Origin: Ptychodera flava | Lineage: Eukaryota > Hemichordata > Enteropneusta > Ptychoderidae | Direction of reading: 5' to 3' | NCBI RefSeq assembly: GCF_041260155.1 | Contig: NC_091943.1 | Location: 18,031,283-18,095,282, forward strand | Length of the DNA stretch: 64,000 nt | Shown here: one piece after another, positions 12,349-23,454 of the stretch | How positions within the stretch are numbered: position 1 is the first letter of the stretch | Layout: each line of letters starts with the position of its first letter | Program-made: the position numbers and the translations under genes | Notes under the pieces: model-generated | Database searches by the model: none | Told to the model about the DNA's origin: nothing | The model's input: only the letters and a program-made list of their open reading frames with translations

Positions 12349-12443
12349 CTATTTCTTATTCTTCAATCCAGTTATACTCACCAACTCTTTGGACATAAAT
12401 TATGGTTTCTCTGGCGAGCCATAGTGTTTCTTACAGTCCGCCA
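12349..12443 (-). pseudogene. Decayed orphan copy of the last SLC44 exon (left edge of U1)
   Basis: The minus strand shows the acceptor CCCCCTAGCAG and the decayed frame ADCKKHYGSPEKP followed by an in-frame stop where intact copies have Tyr-Phe-Met. A second stop replaces the Lys-Gln near the C-terminus. It aligns base for base with 33,444-33,547. It lies just upstream of a TRIM-NHL gene rather than at the end of an SLC44 gene, as does its counterpart at 57,763-57,861. The arrangement was therefore duplicated together with the TRIM gene. Confidence 0.85.
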
Positions 12444-13354
12444 CTGCTAGGGGGAAGGTCAGAAAGAGAATGGTACCGTCTGAGGTTTCAAAATCACCAA
12501 TGGTGTGTCTTCATTTACTGAATGCATCACTAGGGCAGAATACTAGTTTCTCTTATAGAGGATTGGCTATCTTTTGTTACTAAGGAAGTTGTCTTGAAAA
12601 GGCGTGTATGTGTAAAGGTGAGTTAGGGTCATACAGGTTCTGCCGATATATGCACGCCTATTGTATGCAGCCTATTATATGCCTTGTCATATGCTAATCA
12701 GATTTCTGTAGTTGTCCAGTGGAAAATTAGGGAGTAACTTGTGCTATTCCTAAACTTGGGTTTTCGATATATAGGAGTGAGTCGATCAAGAAAAGTTCTG
12801 GTAAGTTTCAAAACGTACATTTTATACTTCACATCCAAGGTTTGAGATTTGAACATGTTTTCCTGAAGGTCGAAAAATACGTGGTCTTTTGAAGGTCACC
12901 TATCTTCTGTATGAGAGGACAGTGTACATAAGACGCCATGAGTTGTATATGGTATGATATGCAATCACACAGTCTTCAAGGTATATGTACAAACAAATAG
13001 CCGTGTGTATTCTACACCTGCAAGAGGAACAAGTTGAACTGGACAGACATACTCCTTGGGTTGATGTATTGTAATTTTATGAGTTTTTGATCATTAGTGT
13101 TAAAGTTGCAATATGGATCAGGATTGATCTTCATATTTCGAAGATTTAACTTCATAGAAAAATCCGTAACAATTTCACTTGCAGATTCGACCATTAACAG
13201 GAACACGGGGATGACTCTAATTTGAGTAAATTGATTTAATTACCCAATAAATTGCTGTTTTGGGACGTACTGTTTGCCAGAGTAAGGCACAGAATTTGAA
13301 ACGTCATTTCTACTATTTGAATATGTACGCATGCGTATTTGGTGGATGGTAACG
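12444..13354. other. Upstream region of the U1 TRIM-NHL copy, no gene seen
   Basis: Homologous to about 57,862-58,700 until roughly 13,110, then private sequence up to the retroelement. A 64-codon minus-strand frame (13,012-13,206) is not conserved in U2. It may hold upstream regulatory sequence or a non-coding first exon of the TRIM gene, but nothing specific can be shown. Confidence 0.5.
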
Positions 13355-13482
13355 TATTCAAAGCCTAAGCACAAAGGGAAAATATTCCGCCAGGTGTGAA
13401 CTCATAAATATTCATGAATACAACAAAGTATAAAGTAGTACCAAGGGAACACAAGGTGTCATTCCTCACACAGCCAGGGCCT
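13355..13482 (+). repeat. Left direct repeat flanking the DIRS-type retroelement
   Basis: About 128 bp from TATTCAAAGCC to the CACACAGCCAGGGC end, repeated with scattered differences at 19,031-19,156. The two copies bracket about 5.5 kb of retroelement sequence absent from the sister unit. Confidence 0.8.
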
Positions 13483-13522
13483 CGCCAACAGAGCATAGGA
13501 TTGCTTCTCCTCTTCCAGCAGT

Positions 13523-14138
13523 CAGGTGCCGCCAACTGGTAAATTTCATGAATTTCGCAAAATCATCACAAAACATGTTTTGAAGGCTGATATACCGATT
13601 TTTCGTATTTTTGACCTTGACCCGAAATTTGGAGGGGAAAGAAGAGCTGTTCGTAACTGCCCTCCCACTGGCATACACGGAAAATATGCCCTCCCACTGA
13701 ATTTTGATGCCCGCTGCCCTCCAGTATCTATAGTCTGCCCGCTCCCCACTCCCCACAACATTTCCAGCTCCCCTCTGCCCTCTCCCCACTACTGAAATTT
13801 CCCATTGCCAACTAGATGCCTACTAGGCAACCCAGATCAACGCAAACCGTGGGAGCAGCTGGCAGTATAGCTTGGAACATTGCTCCCCTCTAAGTTAGGG
13901 GCTAAATCTCCCCTCAAGTTCTATCAACCACGCCGCTTTCCCCTCCCTCTACGTATCTTCCGGTGCCCACTGTCAAAAATTTTCTCCCCGCCCACTGAAA
14001 ATAGTGAAATTTCTTCCCCGCCCACAGTAAATATAGATTTTTTCTCCCCGCCCACTGATTAGTTTTGAAATTTGCCCGCCCGCTGAAAAACTTCGCACGA
14101 ACACCTTTTTGCACGAACAGCTTAGTTGGCGGCACCTG
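13523..14138. mobile_element. 616-bp MITE with CAGGTGCCGCCAACT termini
   Basis: Terminal inverted repeats of 15 bp (CAGGTGCCGCCAACT at the left, its complement at the right) are flanked by a perfect 6-bp duplication AGCAGT (13,517-13,522 and 14,139-14,144). Inside are three or four short repeats of a CCCGCCCACTGAAAAT-like motif (about 13,980-14,090). It has no coding capacity. It is nested in the DIRS-type retroelement. The superfamily is not certain; a 6-bp duplication is unusual for hAT elements (8 bp). Confidence 0.85.
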
Positions 14139-15734
14139 AGCAGTGCTGCTTCAGCGATAACCCAAGCCGCTCCACCTGCAGTTGCTTCGTTTGTCACCGC
14201 TCATCAGCCACTCAGAATAGTGTGGCCAAAGTTAAGCTAAAATATTGCGACATTATACGCAACTCACGCACACTGAAAGTGAAATTTGATTTTCGTGAAA
14301 TTTTAAACGCCATTGTTTCTGAAAATAAGTAGCTCAGTTACTGAAAAAATGGATATTTCCAATTAAAATCGATGTATGAGGCAGGTTTCATTAAAAAACT
14401 GAAGAAAAAAACGATAGAAAAATAGTGTTTTTCCTCTCCAAAAATGCCGCTTTGTACTGACCGGCCACAGCGCTCGAGCGGTCGCCGCTCATGGCACGCA
14501 CTTCTGAATCCAGTCAATACCTATTTCGCAACGGAACTGCTTTCGGGCCCTGTGCACGTTGTCATAGAACTGTGAAACTTGGCCAGGAAGTGGCAGACCA
14601 TCCATTTACATGTAGTGGTGAGTTTTTGTTATATTCTGGGAATTTTAGCCAGCAAACACGAGGTAAAGTGAGTACGGTAAATTCGGTGTAGATTTTTCCC
14701 ATTAGATACATATTTTGCCATAAAACTTGTAGCATGCCCTTTTTAAACATCATTCCATCATTTCTGTGAAATATGACGAAAATCTGTCCACGAGCACAAG
14801 TACGAATCATAAAAACACAATCGTGTTCATCATAGACCTCAGTACAGTGTGACTCAAGATGGCGGCGGAAGGCAGTCACACTGACACACCATTGACAGCC
14901 TGCCTGAGGCTGAAGTTAGGGACAGCTATTTCTTACAATTTCATGGCTGAAAATGAACTGCATTAAAAGACAATTGGCAGTTTAAATTGATTTGTTAGAA
15001 TTGAGTGTTATTAAATAACATTGTGACAAAATTTCATTGTATTGTGAGCTCTAGTTTTTAAGTTATGTGAATTCAAAATTCATAAAAAACATAAAAATCC
15101 ATCCATTTTTGATGGTACGGTGCCGCCGCAATTTTGACTAAGTCAGACAAAATATTTTCAATTTTCAACACTCACAGTTTCAAAATCCAAGACTGTGCAT
15201 CAGTCAAATCTTGATTTTTCCGTAATATTGGGTAAATCTGTGCACAAGACACATAGTCTAATGATTCCATGTGAAGTAAATAAAAAAGTATGGGTTGCCA
15301 AACTTGAAGGAATCGGCATTCATTGAAATAATTTTAAAATTTGCCGAAAATTGTCCGCGAAAAAAATGGCATTTTTATTGCTTTAAAAATTCATTACTTT
15401 TGATTGGATACAGCTATTTGCATAATTTTTTTTTATTTTTCTTCTTTTACCCCATTCTTGCTAAAAATCCATTTAAACTGTGTGTATAAACAAGAGAAAA
15501 AAAATGGCTTGGCCACCCTACTCAGAATGGAGAGTGTCGCCAGACCCTTTGCTCCGACCTGCTGCTCCAACTGCTCCACCACGTGTTTCTAAATCAGCAC
15601 CCACCACTGGTACGGCTTCGGCCAGCATGAGCAAAGATGCTAAACCCTCTAGCAAAGAAAACAAGCAGGCATGTGTATTTTCAGTCTGAGCCGCTTCTTT
15701 TCCGTATTGAGGATATTTTATTTTCGTAGTTATC

Positions 15735-16200
15735 CCTGTGAGGGATGAAAGGTAAGGTGGCTGCATGCGATGCCCACCCTGTCTGCCCTGCGTGGGAATT
15801 GAAAATGTAGTGACTGTGGTCACGTCCATATGAGATGACGTTCTCCCAGGAAGGGATAAAATGTAAGCTGGCAGCATGCGATGTCCACTCTGTTTTCCCT
15901 GTTAGGGAATCAAAAATGCTGTGACAGTAGTCATGAACACCTGAGACGAATTTCTCCCTAAGACGGATGAAATGTATAGTAAGGTGGTGCATGCGATGCC
16001 TATCCCGGTCTTCCCTGCGAGGAAATTGAAAGTGCAGTGACTGTGGTCATGAAGACATGGGACGAAGTTCTCCCCCAGAGGGATAAAATGTATAGTGACG
16101 TCGTGCATGCGAGTTAATTGAAAATGAACACCTGAGACGAATGTCTCCCTCTGGGGGATGGAATGTATAGTGAAATCTGTGCATGCGACGCCCACAGTAA
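15735..16200. repeat. Minisatellite, about 111-116-bp unit, roughly 4.5 copies
   Basis: A unit containing GGGATGAAATGTATAGT, then GTGCATGCGATGCCCA, then TTCCCTGCGAGGAATTGAAA repeats with CATGCGA cores at about 15,764, 15,875, 15,990, 16,106 and 16,182. The last spacing is short, so the last unit is partial. Long minus-strand open frames across it are produced by the repeat and are not evidence of a gene. Confidence 0.85.
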
Positions 16201-16269
16201 CAGTTTCCTGAGAGGAAACCCGTAGACATTTAATGCGTACTATTCTGAGATTTTTTGTGTATGTGCTTA

Positions 16270-16733
16270 CAGATGCAGTTACAACTCTGTGAGTTGCAGA
16301 GAAAGTTTGATGAGCTGGAGAAGTCTGCAAGTACGTCATCAGTTGTAGATGCTCTTCAAAAAGTTATGGAGCTGGCCCACACACCATCTTGGAATGCCTG
16401 TCCGCAGTTATTGAATGCATTACGTATCCTGGTCAATAGAGCCACTAACATAGTTCAGCCAAAGCTAAATCGTTTCAGAGCTGTGCTTGCTCAATTTGAA
16501 AGCAATTATTTTGGCAATGATGCAGGTCATCTCATTGCTTCTAGGTAATAAGGAAGAAGGTTAAATTGCTCGAAGTATCAAAATTTTTACAACGTTCTCA
16601 GAAATATACTAGGTTTACTCCTTATCGCAACCGCTTTCAACATGACAAAAGTACACAAAAATTCAATGAGGTGAAATGCTTTGTGTGTGGTGTTATTGGG
16701 CACATTGCAAAAGATTGTAAGAACAAAAAGTAG
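16270..16733 (+). other. Gag-like region with zinc knuckle (fossil)
   Basis: A leucine-rich coiled-coil-like start (LQLCELQRKFDELEK) leads to an alpha-helical region. The region ends in a CCHC knuckle, CFVCGVIGHIAKDC (C-x2-C-x4-H-x4-C), followed by Lys-rich residues. This is the usual nucleic-acid-binding end of a retroelement gag. The region is broken. Confidence 0.7.
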
Positions 16734-17249
16734 AAAGTTTAAAAGAAGTTTGCAACTGTTTTGTACTTTTCGAGGAATTTAATTTCTCGTTAACTTTCTT
16801 GAAGATTATTAAAGCATAAATGCACAATAAATATGATATGTTGTGTTATGTATTGATAGTGGTTCCCAAGGGGGGGGGGGCGAATACCAAAAGCCCTTGC
16901 CTTACGGCTGCCTGCCATTTGCAGGATCCTGTCTTGGGGTGACCTCTGTACGTTTCACTAGGGCTCTTTCCCCTTTTTACCAGTGTGAAATTCCTAACTG
17001 GGAGATGCTTTATCCGATTGATCGCAGTGTACAGGGACGGACAACTTTTACCTGGGTAACTGTAAAGGGCGCCCCAGGCATGGATTAGACACTTCTGTCC
17101 CCAGTATAGAAGCAGCTCTGGCAGGAAGTAAAGTCTCCCCTCAAGACTTGAATTTTAGAAACCCCGATGATTTTATTGCTGGAGAAGTTCATAATTACTT
17201 GCCAACTAGGCATTTATTGACGCAAAATCTTGCATTTTGAAGGGAAAGT

Positions 17250-18060
17250 TATGATCACCCATCCCCGCCTCCTGTGCTGCCTCCTGTGACACTGCAGAAT
17301 AACATGTCATATAAAAATTTTGGAAAGTCTATTGCATCCAGCATTTCTGACAGATTGCTATCGGGAGCAATATTGGTCTGGGGTAAAGTTGGTAGAGATG
17401 CTCCCCCTACATTAGTTGTGCCTATCACTGTCGAGCCCAAGAAGCCTCGTATGTGCATCGACATGCGTTATTTAAACCTTTGGATAAAAGATGTGCATTT
17501 CGGTTTTGATCAATTAGTTGAAGTTACGAGACCTCTTGAGCCAGGAGATAACCATTATAAATATGATGATAAAAGTGGCTATGATCACGTAAAAAGTTTC
17601 GATAACAACAGAAGGCTTTTGGGCGTCCAGTGGGCTGGAACATGGTATGTCTCTTATATGCTCCCCTTTGGATGGAAGTTGTCTGCTTTTGCTTACCATA
17701 CTTCAGATACTTTAGGCTATTGCATCACTAGTTATGCCAGGTCTCTAGGAGTGCCGTGTTTGCAATATGTCGACGATAGACATGGTGGCCCATTAGTTCA
17801 AACCCACGATTGTCAGAACCGTCGTAACCGAAGGGAATTGGCGGATACAGCTGCATTCATCCTCGCTAAATTGTGTATTAACGCCGGATATTTTTTGGCC
17901 GTGCACAAAAGTGTCCTGATACCTGTCCAATCACTTGTAATGTTTGGTTTTACCGTTGACACAGTAGCAACGGCATTTAGAATATACCAGAAGAAAAACA
18001 AAAAATCTTTCCTAGAGTTGCTTGGTATCGTCCTGAACAGCCGAACTGTATGTTTGGTTA
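17250..18060 (+). other. DIRS-type reverse transcriptase region (fossil)
   Basis: One long frame contains, in order, YKNFGKSIASSISDRLLSGA, a PITVEPKKPRMC block, a DDKSGYDHV block, the PFGWKLSAF palm motif and the catalytic box YVDDRHGG. These match reverse transcriptases of tyrosine-recombinase retroelements found in many marine invertebrates. The family call is from motif memory, not from a search. Confidence 0.75.
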
Positions 18061-18229
18061 TGTTGCAACGTATCACATAGGCAAATGCATTTCATTCACA
18101 CTAGCAATTCCATGCACTGGAATCTTCATTCGCCATATGGCAAAGGCAGTAGCACAAGCTGAATCACGGTCAAGTTACCTCATTCCATTACGAATGATCT
18201 TCGTAATGAACTCAGAGAATGAAAAGACA

Positions 18230-18520
18230 TTATCAGTCTAGCAGCTACTTTTAGGTGGCTTCCAGAACATCACTTGGCCATAAACATGTTCACTGACTCC
18301 AGCTCATATAAATGGGGGGCTATGCTGGCCAATATGATATTGATGTAGAAGTAAGCGATATGTAGGGCGAAAAGTGGCGTAACGTCCCCATCATAATCAA
18401 GGAAGCAGAAGCCCTGCATCGAGCTTTGATAGCATGGCAGGGGAAAATAAGAAATGTGTTTGTAGATGCATATGTCGACGCTATGCCTGTGGTACAAGCA
18501 TGGAATAAAGGTATACCGGG
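18230..18520 (+). other. RNase H region (fossil)
   Basis: Downstream of the RT, pieces reading LAINMFTDSSSYKWGAMLA and KEAEALHRALIAW followed by FVDAYVDAMPVVQAWNKG correspond to the Asp-Ser-Ser and Asp-x-x-x-Val parts of a retroelement RNase H. They are broken across frames. Confidence 0.65.
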
Positions 18521-19030
18521 AGCAATTGGTCTCCTCAACTCAATGATATCATTAGAAAGATTGTTTGGCTCTGCCTTGACAGTAATACTAAACTATCTAT
18601 ATATGTACAGTCGTGTAAAAACCCCGCTGACGCACCGTCAAGAAATACTTAATTGGTGCATGCATGTCTAGTCGAGGAAAAATGGAAGTACATCGACGCC
18701 ATGTTTGATCCCCATGATATTGAATACAAAACTCCCTAGGTTTATTGTAAGCCAGTTTCAACAGCCAGCCAGCGAGGAAGTGAATTTTTCAGCCATGAAT
18801 TTTAACCGACGGACAGACTGTATGGCAGTGTACCCTCCATTTAAAATGGTACACTGTGTAGTTAGACATGCAATTGAGAATAAATTTGACGCGACAGTAA
18901 TCGTACGAAAGAGAAATTATCTTGACCCAGTGTGGCTTTCAATTCAGCGTTATGCCATAAATGAGGTATTGATCGGGAGAATAGGCGAAAAGGGGTTTAT
19001 TCTTGCTCCTACCAGATATGGGTATTACTT

Positions 19031-19156
19031 TATTCAAAGCCAAAGAACATAGTGAAAATATTCTGCCAGGTGTGAACTCATAAACATTCATGAATACAAC
19101 AATGTATAAAGTAGTGCCCAGGGAACACAAGGTGTCATATCCTCACACTGCAAGGG
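19031..19156 (+). repeat. Right direct repeat flanking the DIRS-type retroelement
   Basis: Second copy of 13,355-13,482. It shares TTCATGAATACAACAA and GGGAACACAAGGTGTCAT with the left copy. Confidence 0.8.
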
Positions 19157-19165
19157 CAGAGTTAA

Positions 19166-19350
19166 ATAATATCACATGAGAGCGAGGGCAAGATCACGAT
19201 TTATTGCCTGCCCAAGGAATGGTGGTCATGATCGAAATATTGATGATGCCCTCGCCTACGGCTCGGGCATCATCAATATTTCGATCATGACCACCAGCCC
19301 GAGGGCAGGCAAAAAATCGTGATCTTGCCCTAGCTCTCATGTGTTATTAT
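19166..19350. repeat. Long near-perfect palindrome (hairpin)
   Basis: Arms of about 85 bp are inverted copies; GAGGGCAAGATCACGATTT on the left and its complement on the right are examples. The tip is CCCTCGCCTACGGCTCGGGC. It lies directly beside the Crypton-like fragment at 19,356-19,742. Its architecture matches 1,504-1,654 and 22,258-22,428. Confidence 0.9.
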
Positions 19351-19355
19351 TTTTA

Positions 19356-19742
19356 TTACACCGAACAAACTTCTTCGAGTACAGTTCGCCTTTCTGCATG
19401 AGTCCGGACCTCAGCGTAAAATGTTGTCAGTGCCAAGTCTAGGGTTGCCGCTGAAAGTTTGCCGATCTCCTCGGTCGCGTATCCAATTTTGTTGCTTGCA
19501 TAGTCGCTGAACAGAGAAATTGCATTCCTTGTTGCCATTTTCGTTCGTTTGCTGTTTACTTGCATAAAAATATCGTCTAACTGTCCGGTGACAGCTCTGC
19601 ATGACATTTTGCAGCGATGGTAGCAAGTACAAGCGAACGACAATTTGTTATGCGCAGAAAGGATGCGCAGTAAGTAAAATGACGTCATCCATGTAATATC
19701 AAATGCAGAGGGCATCATCAAGTTCGCAGAGGGCATCATCAC
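19356..19742 (-). pseudogene. Possible N-terminal core-binding fragment of a Crypton/DUF3504-type recombinase
   Basis: The 128-codon minus-strand frame contains MATRNAISLFSDYASNKIGY followed by a TEEIGKLSAATLDLALTTFY block and EVRTHA. This resembles the SAM-like N-terminal domain of Crypton and DUF3504 tyrosine recombinases (pattern AT-x-x-A-x-x-x-F-x-x-Y, then L-x-x-x-L-x-x-FY-x-E-x-R). No catalytic domain follows on the minus strand: the frame ends at the palindrome. It is either a gene fragment captured by a non-autonomous element or a chance frame. Confidence 0.4.
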
Positions 19743-20283
19743 GTTCTTTTACATGTCACGTGAGTCGTGTTTTACCAATGGCAGTGCACGCTGAATGAGT
19801 GAGGTGTAATGATATACTATGGGGAACTTTTTGTAGTCATAAGGCCAAAAAAATAAAGATGTTTTTTTCTGTGCGTATGTTTTCCCGTCCACCCTCCCTC
19901 AGAGCTTGATCGATACTTTGCTCGTGATATGTCGCATCGATGCTCGCATCCTATCCAATCCTTCATACAATAGGCAATATCATTGAGCGAAGTGATTAGG
20001 CACATCTTAAAAGTTCGAAGTGCAGGGTGGATAGTACATGTGCTAACTATACGGCGGGATCTCTGATGCTGATTTCAGTAGATAGGAATACAAGTAGGTA
20101 CCAGGAAATAAAAGTAGCCCAAAACTCTCATACTGTAGACCTTAATACATACCAGGCTGATAGAGAATATTTAGCTGTATATCATGAAAAGTTCTTCAAC
20201 AAAATGAACTGTAAGATATTCATAGAGATTTGTGCAACATTTATAGGAGTTTACATAAACTGTGTTTGTTTTATTATTTTCAG
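19743..20283. other. Upstream intron / 5' region of the U1 TRIM-NHL copy
   Basis: From about 20,005 the sequence is homologous to 59,004-59,293 upstream of the U2 copy. It ends in a splice acceptor TTATTATTTTCAG at 20,283, 25 bp before the ATG. The 5' untranslated leader is therefore spliced, and a non-coding first exon must lie upstream. I could not locate it. Confidence 0.6.
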
Positions 20284-21415
20284 TGAACTCCTTTGAGCAA
20301 ACACCGTCATGGATTCATCGTTAGACTCCAGAGAAAAACTGTTGGATGAAATTGATGACAAGGTATTGCTGTGTGCAATTCGTATGGAGCGTTTCAAGTC
20401 GCCGAAAATGCTGCCTTGTCATCACACATTTTGTGAACATTGTCTCACAAAATGGGTCAAAGCAAATAATGGTCAGCTGGTATGTCCAACATGCAAGAAT
20501 CAATGGCCTTTACCCTCTGGAGGGGTACCAGCTATCACCAGCAATCGGTTTTTGAATGACCTTTTGGAGGTTATCAGCAGCAACGCCCGTCCTGAAAGCA
20601 TAGCTGAAATAGTGTGTGAAGGGTGTAAGAAACCGGCAAAGTACTGGTGTGGTGACTGTGGTGGACATTTTTACTGCAATCTCTGCATACTGACTCATAA
20701 AGTAGCGTCAGTCTTGCAAGATCATGAACCAATGACAGTTGCAGAGTACAATGAGAAGATGTCAACACAGCACTTCAAAATGACTCAGCCAAGATTCTGT
20801 GCTAATCACCGTAGTACGTAATTAGAATTCTACTGTGATACCTGTCAAGTGCAAATATGTCTCAGGTGTACAGTTGTTCCGAAATCATGAAATGTTGTCA
20901 CTAGAGTCAGCACTGGAGAAGTATATGCCAGATATGAAAGCATACTCACTGAAAATTTCTCAGAAAGTTAGTGATTTAAAACTAAGAAAGGACAGAGCAT
21001 GTGGTGTCTGACAAGACCTGGATTTCAGCAGGTCTACAGCTGAACAACAAATTAATACGCTGTGTGAAAAATTAATTGATGAAATTAAAAAGCAACAAAT
21101 GAAAATGCTTGGTTAAGTTGATGATATCTACATACCAAAGTTTAAACAATTAAAGTGATGCCAATATAGAACTTCTGGAACATATAATTGCCAGTGCAGA
21201 AAGTATGCTTTCATATCTGAACCATCTCTTGACTTTTGGTGGAGCTGTGGACATCATGGCGGCACAAAAACAGATGAAAGATCAACAGCAGCACTATGAT
21301 GATCTGACCAATGTACCTTGTGGTGACACTGACAGTGATCTGGTTTTCACAGAAAATCCTGACTGTTTACAGATTGATCTTGGTGTTGTCAGAGGAAATC
21401 ATCTGACCACACAAG
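20284..21415 (+). pseudogene. TRIM-NHL copy 1, RING/B-box/coiled-coil exon, disabled
   Basis: An acceptor at 20,283 and ATG at 20,309 (MDSSLDSREKLL) start a protein with RING, two B-boxes and a coiled coil, as in the U2 copy. The RING box lacks a zinc ligand: CAIRMERF here, CAICMERF in U2. The frame stops at codon 171 (STKLE in U2 is ST-stop here). An 11-bp deletion removes the DHPSR segment of B-box 2, and two more stops lie in the coiled coil (GVRQDL and LGQVDD sites). The donor ACAAG|GTATG at 21,415 is intact. The original role would be a RING E3 ubiquitin ligase. This exon can no longer encode it; a RING-defective 170-residue peptide is the most it could make. Confidence 0.88.
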
Positions 21416-21445
21416 GTATGTTACCATTACCAGTAAAGGTAATTT

Positions 21446-23064
21446 TTAAAAAAATACCGCAATTATACGGTGTCGCTCACATTTGATCAGAATTGATATA
21501 TGCCAGTATGGGTACCAAAGATCAACAATAAATATTGTTTCTATCTGTTCAGTGCAGGAAAATTCTACGTTGATGTTATTCAATGATTTCTGCACAGTAC
21601 AACCAGAAAAACAACAAGAAATATTCAACCAGAAAAACGAGAATGACAAAAGTTGGACATGATGTTACAGAAAAATGGATGTTTTGATCAAAAAAGGGCA
21701 AAAATTGTCCCAAAAACAAATATTTAAATTTCACCACATTTTTAGCTTGTCATTATAATATGCTTGGCTGGAATCCGGCAATCTGATTGGCTGGAGCCCA
21801 GGTTTATATTCTCAACAAGAAGACCTGCGCGCCGCGTAACATTTTAGAGCTCGCGCAAATTTCGAACGCCAACTTGAGAGATCAACGCGCCATAATGTCG
21901 AACAAGTCTATGGCTTCAGATTGATTTTGATTGTAAAATTTTAGTCTAGTGAAGCTTGACGAACCAACATGTGAAGAGTTTCTGTAAGCAGCGGAGGCCA
22001 TGTAACAACAACATAATTTTTTAAAGTTTTATGAGCGTTTTTTGGAGTAAAATTCTTCAAGTTCGATGTCTAATCGCGATATCGATGCGTTGCGTAACCG
22101 TATTTCATGAATTCAACTGTGCACGCGCGCGCATTCTGAAACGTTCTTTTTTCGAGTTTGTATGAGGCTGGGCGCTCCGCGATCCTGAACTCTCGTTCCA
22201 ACTTCGGCCCTAAATAACGAAATTGTCCACTTGTTTTTAACTTTAGCATATTATAATGAGGTTATAAACGGTGCGCTCGGGTATTTGGTTGCGTATATAA
22301 GACCTCTGGGGTGAAAATAAACAATCACCGAGCTTCGCTCGGTGATTATTTCCCGCCAAATATGCTAATTTTCACCCCAGAGGTCTTATATCCGCAACCG
22401 AATACCCTCGCTTGCCGTTTATAACCTCTAAAAAGATGATATAAAGAACAAGGCCATATTTATGTTGTAATTACAGCATGCAATCTTATTTGTGCTAGTG
22501 ATATGGATGTACATTGTATCCTCAGACAGCGTCGAACTAAAAAAAATTACAAATCTGAAAATTTACTCAGAGAAAAAAATTAGCACAGCTTTTCTCATTT
22601 GGAAAATTTTTTTTTAGAAAGTAACAATTGTAAAAAAAATGTTCGCAATTTCATTGTGACCACCCCTCCCAAGATCTAATGGTCCGTCCCTTAGCTTGAG
22701 CAGGTCTGTTAATATGTAACAGTTCATAAACAATCACAGGAAATGACTCAAGGTCAGTGGAGTATCCTGTTTCAGTCATTGGCATGCCACCACTCATGAC
22801 CATTTGCAGAATTTCCCTTTTTCTTACCTCATTTGTACATTTTTGACACTGATGTGTTCATTTGAACAACGTCACATCTCAACCCCTGCATCTACCTGTT
22901 CATCAAATACTGAGATGGTAGCTTGATTAGGCGGTATGGGAGCTTTTGCGTGTGACAGACATACATCCGCACATACATACCCACATACATACAGACAGAC
23001 ATACAGACGCCACCGACTCACCATATAAGCTCTTTTTGGTATTTATATAAATACCAAATATGAG
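21446..23064. mobile_element. Composite insertion in TRIM copy 1 intron
   Basis: The U2 intron runs from AGTAAAGGTAATTTT straight to the GTGCAGTGGTAATT stretch, whereas U1 has about 1.6 kb between these points. The insert contains a palindrome (22,258-22,428), AT-rich filler, ACATAC repeats (about 22,965-23,010) and a terminal TTTGGTATTTATATAAATACCAAA mini-palindrome described here only by position (23,036-23,060). It probably represents two or more separate insertions. No coding region was recognised. Confidence 0.65.
22258..22428. repeat. Long palindrome (hairpin)
   Basis: Arms of about 65 bp run from GAGGTTATAAACGG to the complementary CCGTTTATAACCTC and include ATATAAGACCTCTGGGGTGA and its complement. 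The tip is ACCGAGCTTCGCTCGGT. It is the third member of the same architectural class in this window. Confidence 0.9.
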
Positions 23065-23454
23065 CTAAAAACTTGGAGGAAATAAGTGCAGTGGTAATTT
23101 CTGTTGAGTTTGCATCAGTATTAAGCAGGTCATGAAAATATGTTGGGTTTATTGTTGGTTGTATTGAAGCAGTTTACATGATTTTATATGCTTATACATA
23201 CTGGCAAACAAGATACATTGTAGCTAAACACACACACACTTACAAGACTGACATTTGTTTTCGTATTGGGTGCTTCTTTTCTCTAGGAAGCACCAGATAT
23301 CTGTTAAGGGTTATGTCAATAATAATAAACTTGTACATGATAATTGCCACGGGTGAACATGGCTAAATAAGCATTATAAATTTAATATGATATTGCAGAG
23401 TTCTAAAAACACCTTAAGTTACAGTACCAATCTATGGCTTTAATATGTGTGCAG

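Larger units (their letters stand above)
13483..19030 (+). mobile_element. Degraded retroelement with DIRS-type reverse transcriptase
   Basis: Between the direct repeats lie, in order: a short Cys/His-containing segment near 14,500-14,620, a minisatellite (15,735-16,200), a gag-like region with a zinc knuckle (16,270-16,733), a reverse transcriptase (17,250-18,060), RNase H (18,230-18,520) and a trailing region to 19,030. The RT resembles those of tyrosine-recombinase retroelements, but no recombinase was recognised, so the DIRS-type assignment is tentative. A splice-acceptor-like TGTGCTTACAG precedes the gag-like region; spliced DIRS elements are known. The element is clearly broken, with about ten or more interruptions, and looks older than the Gmr1-like array. 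Confidence 0.65.

Noticed and set aside
15518-16339. Overlapping minus-strand frames across the minisatellite
   Set aside because: The repeat unit keeps one frame open by chance, and the translation is a low-quality repeat of the unit. The plus strand carries the retroelement.
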